64,000 nucleotides of DNA from Prevotellaceae bacterium. Lineage in GTDB: Bacteria; Bacteroidota; Bacteroidia; Bacteroidales; UBA932. A program made the position numbers and the translations under genes. Of this stretch, positions 27,497-36,256 are shown piece after piece (the first letter of the stretch is position 1; every line of letters begins with the position of its first letter). Below the pieces are notes generated by a model. The model saw only the letters and a program-made list of their open reading frames with translations. It searched no databases and was not told the origin of the DNA. The stretch spans positions 1 to 64,000 of the forward strand of contig JAIRNF010000020.1 in the NCBI GenBank assembly GCA_031258195.1. Reading direction: 5' to 3'.

Positions 27497-28396
27497 TTAG
27501 GTATTTTGTGTAACTTCAACAAACCACGACTCTAACTTTTTACGCGACATCTCCAAATGAGATAGTACAATACCATTTTCAAAGCAGAGCTTATTTAGCT
27601 CTTCAGCCGTAAGCTGTCCATAAGCGTTAACGATAAGCAAATCTCCTTGCTGAGTGATTGATTTAATATCATTCAACTTCGCAAGAATGCTTCGCAGCTC
27701 CTCATTTTTTATTCCGGCAGAAAACTTAAATGTCAGCCCTTCTCCGAGTACTTCTTCCACGCTACCCGTTGCTAATAGCTTTCCTTTCTTAAGAATAGCG
27801 ACATGGGTACAAACTTTCTCCACCTCGTCAAGTAGATGGCTGGCGATAATAACTGTTTTACCCTCGCTCCAGAGCTCTCTTATCAACCCTCTCACTTCAA
27901 CTATACCTTGAGGGTCTAATCCGTTAGTCGGTTCATCGAAAACGACAAGCGAGGGGTTTCCAAGCAATGCGGAAGCCAAAGCCAAACGCTGCTTCATACC
28001 CAACGAAAAAGCAGAGAATTTAGATGCTCTACGTTCATATAATCCTAAACGCTTTAAAACTCTTGGAATATCGGCTTCATCTACATCCTTTATCTTTGCC
28101 GCAATACGCAGATTATCTTCCGCGCTCAGGTAGCTATAAAAAGACGGTGTTTCAAGTAAGCACCCTATCTTCTTTCTTAGCTCATACGAACTCGGTTGCC
28201 CCATTATACTTATGCTGCCACTCTTTGGATATAAAATATCCATTAGAATACTTAGCAGAGTAGTTTTTCCGCTACCGTTAGGTCCTAGTATTCCAAAAAT
28301 ACTTCGCTCAGGAATATCAAGGCTAACTCCATCTAGCGCCCGTAACGGACCATAGTCTTTAGTTAACCCTTGAATTGAGACTATATTTTCCGCCAT
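27497..28396 (-). CDS. ABC transporter ATP-binding protein (299 aa)
   Basis: Energises the neighbouring permease. Motifs: GILGPNGSGKTTLLSILMDI (Walker A), SAFSLGMKQRLALASALLGN (signature), LVVFDEPTNGLDPQG (Walker B) and IIASHLLDEVEKVC (H loop). The C-terminal 80 residues form an extra domain of the NatA/DrrA type. The start at ATG 28396 (MAENIVSIQG) is preferred over 28426, because a -7 box overlaps the latter. Confidence 0.9.
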   Translation of the reverse strand: MAENIVSIQGLTKDYGPLRALDGVSLDIPERSIFGILGPNGSGKTTLLSILMDILYPKSGSISIMGQPSSYELRKKIGCLLETPSFYSYLSAEDNLRIAAKIKDVDEADIPRVLKRLGLYERRASKFSAFSLGMKQRLALASALLGNPSLVVFDEPTNGLDPQGIVEVRGLIRELWSEGKTVIIASHLLDEVEKVCTHVAILKKGKLLATGSVEEVLGEGLTFKFSAGIKNEELRSILAKLNDIKSITQQGDLLIVNAYGQLTAEELNKLCFENGIVLSHLEMSRKKLESWFVEVTQNT

Positions 28397-28423
28397 AACT
28401 CTTTTATAATTTGTCTGTCTTAT

Positions 28424-28431
28424 CAAATATA
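28424..28431 (-). promoter_or_regulatory. Putative -7 box of the ABC transporter operon
   Basis: CAAATATA on the plus strand is a perfect minus-strand TAnnTTTG, 28 bp before the chosen ATPase start. Confidence 0.5.
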
Positions 28432-28460
28432 AAAAACCTGCCCCAAAAGTAGGTTTTTTA
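28431..28460 (-). terminator. Intrinsic terminator after sdhB
   Basis: AAAAAACCTGC pairs with GTAGGTTTTTT over a short loop. Read on the minus strand it ends in a T run, 14 bp after the sdhB stop. Confidence 0.75.
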
Positions 28461-28473
28461 TATCAAAAGACAA

Positions 28474-29217
28474 TTAGTCTCTTAGCTTCGCAACTAAAAA
28501 CTCGCGATTAAGGCGTGCGATATGCGCGATAGAAACCAGCTTAGGGCATTCCATTTCGCAGGCTTGCGTATTGGTACATCCGCCAAAACCCAGCTCGTCC
28601 ATTTTAGCAACCATTGCCTTAGCGCGACGAGCACCTTCTATTTTACCTTGTGGTAATAATGCAAGCGATGATACGCGAGCGGCTACGAATAGCATTGCCG
28701 ATCCGTTCTTACAGGTCGCAACACATGCTCCACAACCAATACATGCGGCAGCATCCATCGATTCGTCTGCCTTTGGCTTAGCGATAGGAATAGCATTTCC
28801 ATCGGGAACTCCGCCTGTATTTACTGAAACGAAACCGCCCGCTTGCAATATCTTATCAAAAGCGTAACGGTCGACAACCAAATCCTTAATCACAGGAAAT
28901 GCCGCCGAACGCCAAGGTTCAATAGTTATGGTATCACCATCTTTAAACTTACGCATGTGCAGCTGACAAGTAGTAATTTCGCTGTCCGGTCCATGAGCAC
29001 GACCGTTAATATAAAGCGAGCACATCCCACAAATACCCTCACGGCAGTCATGGTCAAATGCTACCGGTTCTTTTCCTTCCAAAATCAGCTGGTCATTTAA
29101 GATGTCCAACATTTCCAAGAAAGAGCTATCGGGCGAAATACTTTTAACTTCGTATGTTTCGAAACGCCCTTTATCTTTAGCGTTCTTCTGACGCCATATT
29201 TTTAATTTAAGATCCAT
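28474..29217 (-). CDS. sdhB: Succinate dehydrogenase/fumarate reductase iron-sulfur subunit (247 aa)
   Basis: Electron-transfer subunit between the FAD subunit and the membrane quinone. The N-terminal 2Fe-2S site is [17 protein letters not shown] with a later Cys in [11 protein letters not shown]. The C-terminal clusters are bound by [18 protein letters not shown] and [20 protein letters not shown]. Length fits the Bacteroidota B-type enzyme, where it normally works as fumarate reductase in anaerobic growth. It is the last gene of the operon, separated from sdhA by an inserted four-helix-bundle gene. Confidence 0.95.
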   Translation of the reverse strand: MDLKLKIWRQKNAKDKGRFETYEVKSISPDSSFLEMLDILNDQLILEGKEPVAFDHDCREGICGMCSLYINGRAHGPDSEITTCQLHMRKFKDGDTITIEPWRSAAFPVIKDLVVDRYAFDKILQAGGFVSVNTGGVPDGNAIPIAKPKADESMDAAACIGCGACVATCKNGSAMLFVAARVSSLALLPQGKIEGARRAKAMVAKMDELGFGGCTNTQACEMECPKLVSIAHIARLNREFLVAKLRD

Positions 29218-29238
29218 AGTTCAGCCTTTTTTAAATGA

Positions 29239-29670
29239 ACGAATAAAGACAAAAGATTAAAGACTATTGTAACTGCCGCGAAAATTTACATATCATCTTT
29301 TGAAGATGCTGTAACTTCTCTGTAAGGTTAAAGCAATTTTCTTCTTCTAAGTATCCAACTTCTTTTGCGATTGTAACCAGCGTTTCTAGTTCATACGCAG
29401 ATCCTACAGAAAACGAAAAAAATCTTTTAAAATCCGCATCACTAGATCGTCCTGATCCCTCAGCAATGTTTGCGCTAATAGAAACGGCTGCCCGTTGTAG
29501 CTGTGATACTATTCCATATTTTTCACGTACTGGAAATTCAGCACAAATAGTATAGATATTTTTCACCATATCTATAGAATCTTTCCAAATTACCATCTCA
29601 CGAAAATTATGCGCGGACATTGTCTTTGTTCTTTAAATCTTTATTCTATTGTCTAAATTTTAGTCTTTAT
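29239..29670. mobile_element. Candidate IVS-like cassette carrying the four-helix-bundle gene
   Basis: The left flank 29240-29264 (GAATAAAGACAAAAGATTAA and on) and the right flank 29620-29645 (TTGTCTTTGTTCTTTAAATC and on) are imperfect inverted repeats of about 25 bp around a complete gene, placed exactly between two subunit genes that are adjacent in related genomes. Boundaries are approximate and no target duplication was recognised. Confidence 0.5.
29264..29620 (-). CDS. Four-helix-bundle (23S rRNA intervening-sequence) protein (118 aa)
   Basis: The protein has the IVP/S23 pattern: HNFREMVIWKDSIDMVKNIY, FPVREKYGIVSQLQRAAVSI, SANIAEGSGRSSDADFKRFF, SAYELETLVTIAKEVGYL. Related proteins are encoded inside 23S rRNA intervening sequences and as stand-alone chromosomal genes; function is unproven. 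Here it splits the sdhA-sdhB pair. Imperfect inverted repeats bracket it: TGTCTTTGTTCTTTAAATCT on one side and AGTCTTTAATCTTTTGTC on the other, as in IVS elements where the ORF lies in the loop of a long stem. This looks like a small mobile cassette. Confidence 0.85.
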   Translation of the reverse strand: MSAHNFREMVIWKDSIDMVKNIYTICAEFPVREKYGIVSQLQRAAVSISANIAEGSGRSSDADFKRFFSFSVGSAYELETLVTIAKEVGYLEEENCFNLTEKLQHLQKMICKFSRQLQ

Positions 29671-31609
29671 AATTTCTTGTTGATGGATGAACGAATTCAA
29701 ACACCAAATCTTCTTTATGTAATACAGGTTCCTGATCTTCACCTTTATACTCCCATGCAGAAACATACATAAAATGTTCATCGTCACGTAACGTTTCTCC
29801 ATCCGGCGTCTGCATTTCTTCACGGAAGTGACCGCCACAAGACTCTTTACGGTTCAACGCATCAATAGCCATTAGCTCGCCAATTTCAAGGAAGTCTGCC
29901 AAACGAACTGCCTTTTCCAACTCATGGTTAAGCTCGTTGTTCTCGCCGGGTACATATACATTAGCCCAGAACTCCTTCTTAAGAGCGCGAATTTCTTCAA
30001 TAGCTTTCTTTAATCCGGGCTCGTTACGAGCCATGCCAACATATTCCCACATAATATGACCCAGAGCCTTATGTATATGGTCAACCGGATTTTTACCCTT
30101 TATGTTAAAAATCTTGTTGATTTTATCTTTTATCGCTTTTTCCGACTCTTCGAAAGCGGGATTATTAATATCCGTTTTGGGAGTTTGGATATCGTGCGAT
30201 AGGTAATCACCAATTGTGTAAGGAAGAACGAAATATCCATCGGCTAAACCTTGCATAAGAGCAGATGCTCCAAGGCGATTACCACCATGGTCGCTAAAGT
30301 TTGCTTCGCCAATCGCATACAAACCGGGGATAGTTGTCATAAGGTTGTAATCTACCCAAATACCACCCATTGTGTAGTGAATAGCGGGGTAAATCATCAT
30401 TGGCTCTTCGTAAGGATTTACGTCAACAATCTTTTCGTACATCTGGAAAAGGTTTCCGTAGCGAGCCTTAATAACATCTTTACCCAACCGTTCGATAGCT
30501 GTTTTGAAATCAAGGAATACGGCAAGACCTGTTTCGTTTACTCCGTAACCCGCATCGCAACGTTCTTTGGCTGCGCGCGAAGCAACGTCGCGAGGAACAA
30601 GGTTACCGAAAGCCGGATAACGACGCTCTAAATAATAATCGCGATCTTCTTCAGGAATCTGAGACGCTTTTATTTGTTTTTTACGAAGCTTTTCAACGTC
30701 TTCCATTTTCTTTGGAACCCAGATACGTCCATCGTTACGAAGTGATTCTGACATCAGCGTAAGCTTAGACTGCTGATCTCCGTGAACGGGGATACATGTT
30801 GGGTGAATCTGTGCAAAGCAAGGATTTCCGAAGTAAGCGCCCTTCTTGTAGCATTGCCAAGCCGCAGAGCCGTTGCTGTTCATTGCATTTGTTGAAAGGA
30901 AGAATACGTTACCGTATCCGCCCGATGCAATAACAACCGCGTGTGCTCCGAAACGCTCAATCTTACCGGTTGTAAGGTCGCGGGCAATAATACCTTTTGC
31001 TTTACCGTCGATAAGTACCACATCCAACATCTCATGACGAGGATAAGACTTAACCGAACCCGCAGCAACCTGACGGTTTAACGCTGCATAAGCGCCCAAC
31101 AACAGCTGCTGACCGGTTTGTCCGCGGGCATAAAATGTACGTGATACTTGTGCTCCGCCAAACGAACGGTTATCCAGCAACCCACCGTAATTGCGAGCAA
31201 AAGGAACACCTTGCGCAACGCATTGGTCGATAATAAGGTTACTTACCTCTGCTAAACGATAAACGTTTCCTTCGCGAGCACGGTAATCTCCACCTTTAAT
31301 TGTATCATAGAACAGACGCCAAATAGAGTCGTTGTCGTTCTGATAGTTTTTTGCGGCGTTAATACCCCCTTGTGCGGCAATAGAGTGTGCACGACGAGGG
31401 CTATCTGATATACAGAATATTTTTACGTTATATCCTAATTCTCCTAGAGAAGCCGCAGCAGATGCTCCGCCTAATCCGGTACCCACAACAATAATCTCGA
31501 GCTTACGCTTATTAGCGGGGCTCACAACCCGAATATCAGCTTTATGCTTTGTCCATTTTTCTGCCAATGGACCTTCGGGAATTTTTGATATTAATTTGCT
31601 ATCTGACAT
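29660..31609 (-). CDS. sdhA: Succinate dehydrogenase/fumarate reductase flavoprotein subunit (649 aa)
   Basis: FAD-carrying subunit that interconverts succinate and fumarate. The FAD-binding fold is [20 protein letters not shown], the histidyl-flavin site [20 protein letters not shown], and active-site regions [12 protein letters not shown] and [15 protein letters not shown] are present. The size of about 650 aa fits the B-type enzyme of Bacteroidota and epsilonproteobacteria. It lies downstream of sdhC and a frameshifted small gene. Confidence 0.95.
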   Translation of the reverse strand: MSDSKLISKIPEGPLAEKWTKHKADIRVVSPANKRKLEIIVVGTGLGGASAAASLGELGYNVKIFCISDSPRRAHSIAAQGGINAAKNYQNDNDSIWRLFYDTIKGGDYRAREGNVYRLAEVSNLIIDQCVAQGVPFARNYGGLLDNRSFGGAQVSRTFYARGQTGQQLLLGAYAALNRQVAAGSVKSYPRHEMLDVVLIDGKAKGIIARDLTTGKIERFGAHAVVIASGGYGNVFFLSTNAMNSNGSAAWQCYKKGAYFGNPCFAQIHPTCIPVHGDQQSKLTLMSESLRNDGRIWVPKKMEDVEKLRKKQIKASQIPEEDRDYYLERRYPAFGNLVPRDVASRAAKERCDAGYGVNETGLAVFLDFKTAIERLGKDVIKARYGNLFQMYEKIVDVNPYEEPMMIYPAIHYTMGGIWVDYNLMTTIPGLYAIGEANFSDHGGNRLGASALMQGLADGYFVLPYTIGDYLSHDIQTPKTDINNPAFEESEKAIKDKINKIFNIKGKNPVDHIHKALGHIMWEYVGMARNEPGLKKAIEEIRALKKEFWANVYVPGENNELNHELEKAVRLADFLEIGELMAIDALNRKESCGGHFREEMQTPDGETLRDDEHFMYVSAWEYKGEDQEPVLHKEDLVFEFVHPSTRNYKD

Positions 31610-31643
31610 TGTATAATATTTTCAAGTTTTTGAACCTAATGTA

Positions 31644-32113
31644 TTACGACTCAGAACTTTCTTCTGTAGCAGGCTGTTCCTCATTTTCATCTTTCTTCTT
31701 AGCTTTACCAACAGAGCCCCAAATCAAGAAAGCAATAACGGCTTACCGCCAATCTTATCCCAAAACGGAATCGGGTTACCGGGAATATCCAAATCAAACT
31801 CTTCTTTTTTTAAATACTCCAACTCATCATCCGATAATGCATAATAAGAAGTATCATTTCCTTCAACATTCAGGCAATATTTCCCATCCCGGTTCCACAT
31901 GGGTATCCAAAGTACCCACGGCTGTTTGTAGAAATATCCAATATTTACATATCCGCCTAATTCCTCATCGTATGAAGATTCATCATTTGGAAGGTCTATA
32001 ACTGTATGCGACTTTTCATCGCCCCAACCGTAAACAATCTGTGATTGCGCTTTGTTGGCACAGAAGCAAAGTCCTGTTATACTGAGTACCGCTATTAGTA
32101 TAATTTTTCTCAT
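31644..32113 (-). pseudogene. Small membrane protein gene in the sdh operon, one frameshift
   Basis: ATG 32113 opens a signal or anchor (IILIAVLSITGLCFCANKAQ) and a soluble part with YGWGDEKSHTVIDLPNDESS, VLWIPMWNRDGKYCLNVEGN and PIPFWDKIGGK, ending in a premature stop near 31724. In the next frame the text goes on as AVIAFLIWGSVGKAKKKDEN and ends EEQPATEESSES at 31644. One lost G in AAGGCC near 31742 would account for it. The restored protein has about 155 aa, with a second membrane segment and an acidic tail. Family not recognised. It sits between sdhC and sdhA. Confidence 0.7.
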
Positions 32114-32140
32114 GGTTTTTTCGGTATGCTAATGTAAAGG

Positions 32141-32806
32141 CTAAGCCAGTATGTAACGTTGAACCAGCAAATAAACAGGAACAACAGCAAAACCGAGGCA
32201 AACCACTGTCGCATATATTTTTGCTATACACTGCCAACGTTTAAGCCATTTAGTATTGTTAAATCCAACGGTTTGTAAAGCGCTCCAAAAGCCGTGTGTT
32301 AAGTGAAACCACAAAACTCCAAAACATACTAGGTAAATGGCAGCCCATAACGGATTGCTTAAAACGGTTGTTACTAAAAGGTAGGGGTTTTCATGACCAT
32401 GTCCGGTCACATAATGAGCAAGCTGCATTTTAGCCCAAAACTGAACTAAGTGAAGAACTAAAAAGCCCACAATAATAAGCCCCAAAACAAACATGTTGCG
32501 AGATGCAAAACTCGAAGCCTCACCTTTATTGTTCACCGCATATTTTACAGGACGAGCTTTTCGGTTTTTTAAAGTGAGAATTAAGGCGTAAAGAATATGG
32601 ACGAAAAATCCCGCGGCCAGTATGGGAACCATAATTTGGATGAAAATATTGGTGTCCATAAATTCGCAGGCTGCATTATACGCATCTTCCGATATAAGTA
32701 TCGCCAAGTTAATTGATACGTGAAGAAGCATAAAGACTACCAGAAAGAGTCCGGTAATACTCATAATTAACTTCTTACCGATTGAAGAACTGAAAATGTT
32801 AGCCAT
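32141..32806 (-). CDS. sdhC: Succinate dehydrogenase/fumarate reductase cytochrome b subunit (221 aa)
   Basis: Membrane anchor with haem b that passes electrons to or from quinone. Five membrane segments are visible, with haem-ligand candidates in FMLLHVSINLAI, GFFVHILYALIL, LVLHLVQFWAKM and LWFHLTHGFWSA, as in B-type (di-haem) enzymes with a single anchor subunit. First gene of the operon; a -7 box lies 41 bp upstream. Confidence 0.94.
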   Translation of the reverse strand: MANIFSSSIGKKLIMSITGLFLVVFMLLHVSINLAILISEDAYNAACEFMDTNIFIQIMVPILAAGFFVHILYALILTLKNRKARPVKYAVNNKGEASSFASRNMFVLGLIIVGFLVLHLVQFWAKMQLAHYVTGHGHENPYLLVTTVLSNPLWAAIYLVCFGVLWFHLTHGFWSALQTVGFNNTKWLKRWQCIAKIYATVVCLGFAVVPVYLLVQRYILA

Positions 32807-32846
32807 AGATAATTATTTATTGTTTATAGTCTTTCGTAAGTAAGCG

Positions 32847-32854
32847 CAAATGTA
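32847..32854 (-). promoter_or_regulatory. Putative -7 box of the sdhCAB operon
   Basis: CAAATGTA on the plus strand is a perfect minus-strand TAnnTTTG, 41 bp before the sdhC start. Confidence 0.5.
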
Positions 32855-32978
32855 GGCTTTTATCGTAAGTAAGCATCTGCTTTAAAGCACGAATTTTTAT
32901 GCGCATTTACATTTTAGCTGTCAAAACCCATTTCGCTGTTTTCTACCTTTAAAAAAACGAGAACTCAAACTAAAATAC

Positions 32979-32986
32979 TAACTTTG
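32979..32986 (+). promoter_or_regulatory. Putative -7 box of the C5-methylase island
   Basis: TAACTTTG matches TAnnTTTG, 18 bp before the methylase ATG. Confidence 0.5.
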
Positions 32987-33003
32987 CAAAAAGCATCTTT
33001 TTT

Positions 33004-33978
33004 ATGGAAAAGATAAAATTCATCGATTTATTTTGTGGTATTGGCGGCTTCCGTCAAGCAATGGAAGAAGCGTGTCATGAGAATAACTTGATACCTAAAT
33101 GTGTGTTTTCTTCTGACATTGATTTATTTTGCCAAGAAAGTTATAAAGCCAATTATGGAGAAAGACCAGTTGGAGATATTACAAAGATAAACGAAAAAGA
33201 TATTCCTGATCACGATATTTTATTTGCAGGTTTCCCATGTCAACCTTTTAGCATCATCGGCCAAAGAAAAGGATTTGATGATATTAGAGGAACATTATTT
33301 TTTGATATTGCAAGAATTTTAAAGCACAAACGTCCAAAAGCATTTATTTTAGAGAATGTCAAACAATTAGTAGGACATGATAAAGGAAATACATTAAAAG
33401 TAATTCTTCAATCTTTAAAAGATTTAGGATATGACGTTCATTATGCCGTACTAAATGCTCTGGACTATGGTTTACCTCAAAAGAGAGAAAGAGTTATCTT
33501 TGTTGGGCATAGAGAGCCTATTTTATTCACATTTCCTTCTCCTATTCGACCATTTACTCCTCTTTCGAAAATACTTGAAAAAAAAGTTGAAGAGAAACAG
33601 TATGCTTCAGAGTATATTATAAAAAAAAGAAAATCAAAACATACGTCTGCATATAAATTATCTATTTGGCATGAAAATAAAGCAGGTAATATATGTTCTT
33701 ATCCTTATTCTTGCGCATTAAGAGCAGGGGCCTCTTATAATTATTTACTTGTCAATGGAGAACGAAGATTAACTCCGAGAGAAATGTTTCGTTTGCAAGG
33801 TTTTCCTGATAGCTACAAAATTGTTGTTAACGATAGCCAAGCAAGAAAACAGGCAGGCAATGCGGTTCCTGTAAATATAGTAAAAGCGGTTATTTTAAAA
33901 TTATTACCTTATGTCGCTTCTTCTTTAGATATGACATCAGTATTAAGAGATTATGAAGTAGAATATGGAACAAAATAA
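33004..33978 (+). CDS. DNA (cytosine-5-)-methyltransferase, type II (324 aa)
   Basis: Modification enzyme of a restriction-modification system. All main C5 motifs stand in order: FIDLFCGIGGFRQAME (I), FAGFPCQPFSIIGQRKGFDD (IV, catalytic Cys), FILENVKQLV (VI), LPQKRERVIFVGHR (VIII), RLTPREMFRLQGFPD (IX) and QAGNAVPVNIV (X). The target-recognition region is about residues 190-255; the site it reads cannot be told from sequence. By eye the gene is richer in A+T than its neighbours, a sign of transfer. The nuclease gene starts inside its last codons. Confidence 0.94.
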   Translation: MEKIKFIDLFCGIGGFRQAMEEACHENNLIPKCVFSSDIDLFCQESYKANYGERPVGDITKINEKDIPDHDILFAGFPCQPFSIIGQRKGFDDIRGTLFFDIARILKHKRPKAFILENVKQLVGHDKGNTLKVILQSLKDLGYDVHYAVLNALDYGLPQKRERVIFVGHREPILFTFPSPIRPFTPLSKILEKKVEEKQYASEYIIKKRKSKHTSAYKLSIWHENKAGNICSYPYSCALRAGASYNYLLVNGERRLTPREMFRLQGFPDSYKIVVNDSQARKQAGNAVPVNIVKAVILKLLPYVASSLDMTSVLRDYEVEYGTK

Positions 33979-34716
33979 GTCTCCTAAATTAAAAACTGTA
34001 AAAAATCTATACCAGCTTTTCCATTAAATGAATTCCCAAAAGATTTTCCTTATTTATTGGGAAAAGAATTAATTTATTTATTAGCGTCAAAAGGAAAGCC
34101 GGAATTAGAGGGCTCTGAATGGGAATGTATTTTTGCCAATTGTATAGGCGCGCGATGGAAACCCTCTAATGTCGGTCTAGATGATGTTGTAATGGGTAAT
34201 ACGGCATGGGGAGCAAAAACAGTAAAAGCACAAAAACCTTCGGAACAAAAAAGGATACGTCTGATTTCGGGAAGAAATTCTCCCACATATTCTTTTGAAG
34301 AAAAAATAGCTACGAATGCGGATCCTAATCTCATCGGAAGTCTAGTATTTGATATTTGGAATGAAAGAGTATCTTCAATTAGAGAAAAATATAAGCACTT
34401 AAGAACTGTTGTTCTAATAACGTCTAATACATTATCAGAAGTCGCAGTTTTTGAATTTGAGACAATACGTTATGATAATGAATTATACCGATGGGAATGG
34501 AACAAAAATAAAAATTTAATTGGTATTGATAAAAGGACAGAAACTCACAAATTCACATGGCAACCACATGGTTCTCAATTTACTATCATTGAAGAGGTTC
34601 CTTCCAAAACTTTAATTATTCGTATAAAGCAACCTGAACCACTTAATAAGGAACTTATATTAACAGCACTCGGTTTTGAAAAATCATGGATAACAGTTCT
34701 GAAAAAAAATGGCTGA
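33965..34716 (+). pseudogene. Type II restriction endonuclease gene with an early frameshift
   Basis: ATG 33965 overlaps the methylase end and reads MEQNKSPKLKTVKN, then stops. One base lost from the A run near 34000 would join it to IPAFPLNEFPKDFPYLLGKE and the long frame up to 34716. The body has SEWECIFANCIGARWKPSNV, GLDDVVMGNTAWGAKTVKAQ and FDIWNERVSSIREKYKHLRT. The D..(n)..AKTVK stretch may be a PD-(D/E)xK core. The position between methylase and vsr supports a restriction enzyme. A product from TTG 34057 would lack about 30 residues. If truly shifted, restriction is off while methylation persists. Confidence 0.65.
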
Positions 34717-35116
34717 TGTCTTTACTAAAGATAAGCGTAGTGATGTTATGCGAAAAGTTAAAAGCTCCCATAACAAATCTACAGAACTAAGGCTGATTGG
34801 TATTTTTAAAAAATACAGAATAACAGGTTGGCGGAGAAATTATAAACTTTTTGGTAAACCTGATTTTACTTTTCCAAAGAATCGAATAGTAGTCTTTGTT
34901 GATGGATGTTTTTGGCATGGACATAATTGCCGAAACACAAAACCTCAAGATAATTCAGAATATTGGAAAAATAAACAAAATCGTAATATAAATAGAGATA
35001 AAGAAGTAACAATAAAACTTCAAGAAAAGAAGTGGAATGTAATACGAATCTGGGAATGTGATTTAAAAAATGAAGAAATTATTAAAAGTAAACTGCATAT
35101 ATTTGAGATTGAATAA
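34709..35116 (+). CDS. vsr: Very short patch repair endonuclease (135 aa)
   Basis: Nicks DNA at T:G mismatches that arise when 5-methylcytosine deaminates, so it travels with C5 methylases. Typical segments: DKRSDVMRKVKSSHNKSTEL, YKLFGKPDFTFPKNRIVVFV with the catalytic Asp, and DGCFWHGHNC, plus EKKWNVIRIWECDL at the end. It overlaps the nuclease gene by 8 bp and closes this island. Confidence 0.94.
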   Translation: MADVFTKDKRSDVMRKVKSSHNKSTELRLIGIFKKYRITGWRRNYKLFGKPDFTFPKNRIVVFVDGCFWHGHNCRNTKPQDNSEYWKNKQNRNINRDKEVTIKLQEKKWNVIRIWECDLKNEEIIKSKLHIFEIE

Positions 35117-35151
35117 TTATCTTTGTTGGCAGAAATCGTAGTATTTTTTTT

Positions 35152-35314
35152 GTCATTTCGACCAACGGAAGAAATCTCCTGAAACGGAGTGCTATTATTC
35201 ATTATCGCAAATATACCTTCCCCTAAATCCCCCAAAGTAAGTGGAATTTTCGTATAGCTAAACATTCAACGAGCTGTGCTATTCATGAGATTTCTCACTA
35301 CGTTCGGCATGACG
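35152..35314. repeat. Intergenic palindromic repeat, copy 8 (hybrid arms)
   Basis: The left arm is of the ATTTC/CC type, the right arm of the ATGCC/AC type with loop GTA, about 110 bp apart, so the arms come from different subtypes. It sits between vsr and the rRNA methyltransferase, converging genes, at the edge of the island. Confidence 0.75.
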
Positions 35315-35318
35315 ATAG

Positions 35319-36113
35319 CTACTTAAACCCTCTCTGCCTCATTGCCTCAAATGTAAGCACTGCCGTAGAAACCGAAACATTTAGAGAGTCTATCTTGCCC
35401 CGCATAGGAATTTTTATTCGGGCATCAGAATTTTTCAGCCAAAAATCGGTAAGCCCGTTAGCTTCCGTACCCATAATAACAGCGCACGCTTTGCTCATAT
35501 CAGCTTCGTGATACCATCGCGAGGCTTGTAACTCTGCCGCAAAAGACTTTATGCCGTTATGTTTTAGCCACGTTAAAACCTCCTCGGAAGTACTAACGGC
35601 AATTTGCAAAGTAAATAAGCAACCTACGCTAGAACGGATCGCATTCGGATTATAAACATCACACAATGGGTCGCAAATAACAACCGCGTCTACTTGAGCA
35701 GCGTCTACAGTGCGCAATATTGCACCTAAGTTGCCCGGTTTTTCTACCGCCTCCAGCACTACTATAAACGGGTTTTCCGATAACCTCACCTTGTCCAACA
35801 TATTGGATTTTGCTTCGACAACAGCAATCAACCCATCCGAATCTTCGCGATAGGCGAGCTTATCAAAAACAGCTTTAGCTAGATCATAAAATTTAACTTG
35901 CCGAGGAAGCTTTTGTTCAACCTGTTTAGATAAAGGTTTTAAGCAGCCGCATAAGAATAGCGAATGGATATTATACCCTCCTTCTAGAGCAAGCAGTATC
36001 TCACGTTTGCCCTCAACCACAAAAAGCCCCTGCCTCTTGCGCTCGCGAGATTTTTCTTGCAGTAACAGAATATTCTTAACTTTCGGATTCTGAAAAGATG
36101 TAATTGTTTCCAT
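35319..36113 (-). CDS. TrmH/SpoU-family RNA 2'-O-methyltransferase (264 aa)
   Basis: SAM-dependent RNA ribose methylase of the knotted SPOUT class. The three SpoU motifs are VEAVEKPGNLGAILRTVDAA (1), CAVIMGTEANGLTDFWLKN (2) and IKIPMRGKIDSLNVSVSTAV (3). The N-terminal substrate domain starts ETITSFQNPKVKNILLLQEK. The ATG at 36113 is chosen because the upstream in-frame ATG 36140 overlaps a -7 box. Target (rRNA or tRNA) cannot be fixed. Confidence 0.88.
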   Translation of the reverse strand: METITSFQNPKVKNILLLQEKSRERKRQGLFVVEGKREILLALEGGYNIHSLFLCGCLKPLSKQVEQKLPRQVKFYDLAKAVFDKLAYREDSDGLIAVVEAKSNMLDKVRLSENPFIVVLEAVEKPGNLGAILRTVDAAQVDAVVICDPLCDVYNPNAIRSSVGCLFTLQIAVSTSEEVLTWLKHNGIKSFAAELQASRWYHEADMSKACAVIMGTEANGLTDFWLKNSDARIKIPMRGKIDSLNVSVSTAVLTFEAMRQRGFK

Positions 36114-36127
36114 TATATAGTAATGCA

Positions 36128-36135
36128 CAAAGATA
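36128..36135 (-). promoter_or_regulatory. Putative -7 box of the SpoU methyltransferase
   Basis: CAAAGATA on the plus strand is a perfect minus-strand TAnnTTTG, 15 bp before the chosen start, implying a very short leader. Confidence 0.45.
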
Positions 36136-36157
36136 AGCATCGCTGTGAAAATATGAT

Positions 36158-36165
36158 TACTTTTG
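36158..36165 (+). promoter_or_regulatory. Putative -7 box of the sigma-54-type regulator
   Basis: TACTTTTG matches TAnnTTTG, about 90 bp before the ATG. The inverted repeat at 36187-36235 then lies in the leader. Confidence 0.45.
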
Positions 36166-36186
36166 ACAAAATAAAAAACGTTACGA

Positions 36187-36235
36187 GTAAAGCGTTAATG
36201 GTTAATCGAAATTCACTTCACGATTAACGCTTTAC
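36187..36235 (+). promoter_or_regulatory. Perfect 13-bp inverted repeat in the regulator's leader
   Basis: GTAAAGCGTTAAT (36187-36199) and ATTAACGCTTTAC (36223-36235) are exact reverse complements 23 bp apart. The left arm is followed by a second GTTAATCG, giving two registers of pairing. It may be an mRNA hairpin or a paired operator; the right arm ends 21 bp before the ATG. Confidence 0.5.
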
Positions 36236-36256
36236 ATTTAACTTTATCCACGACTT

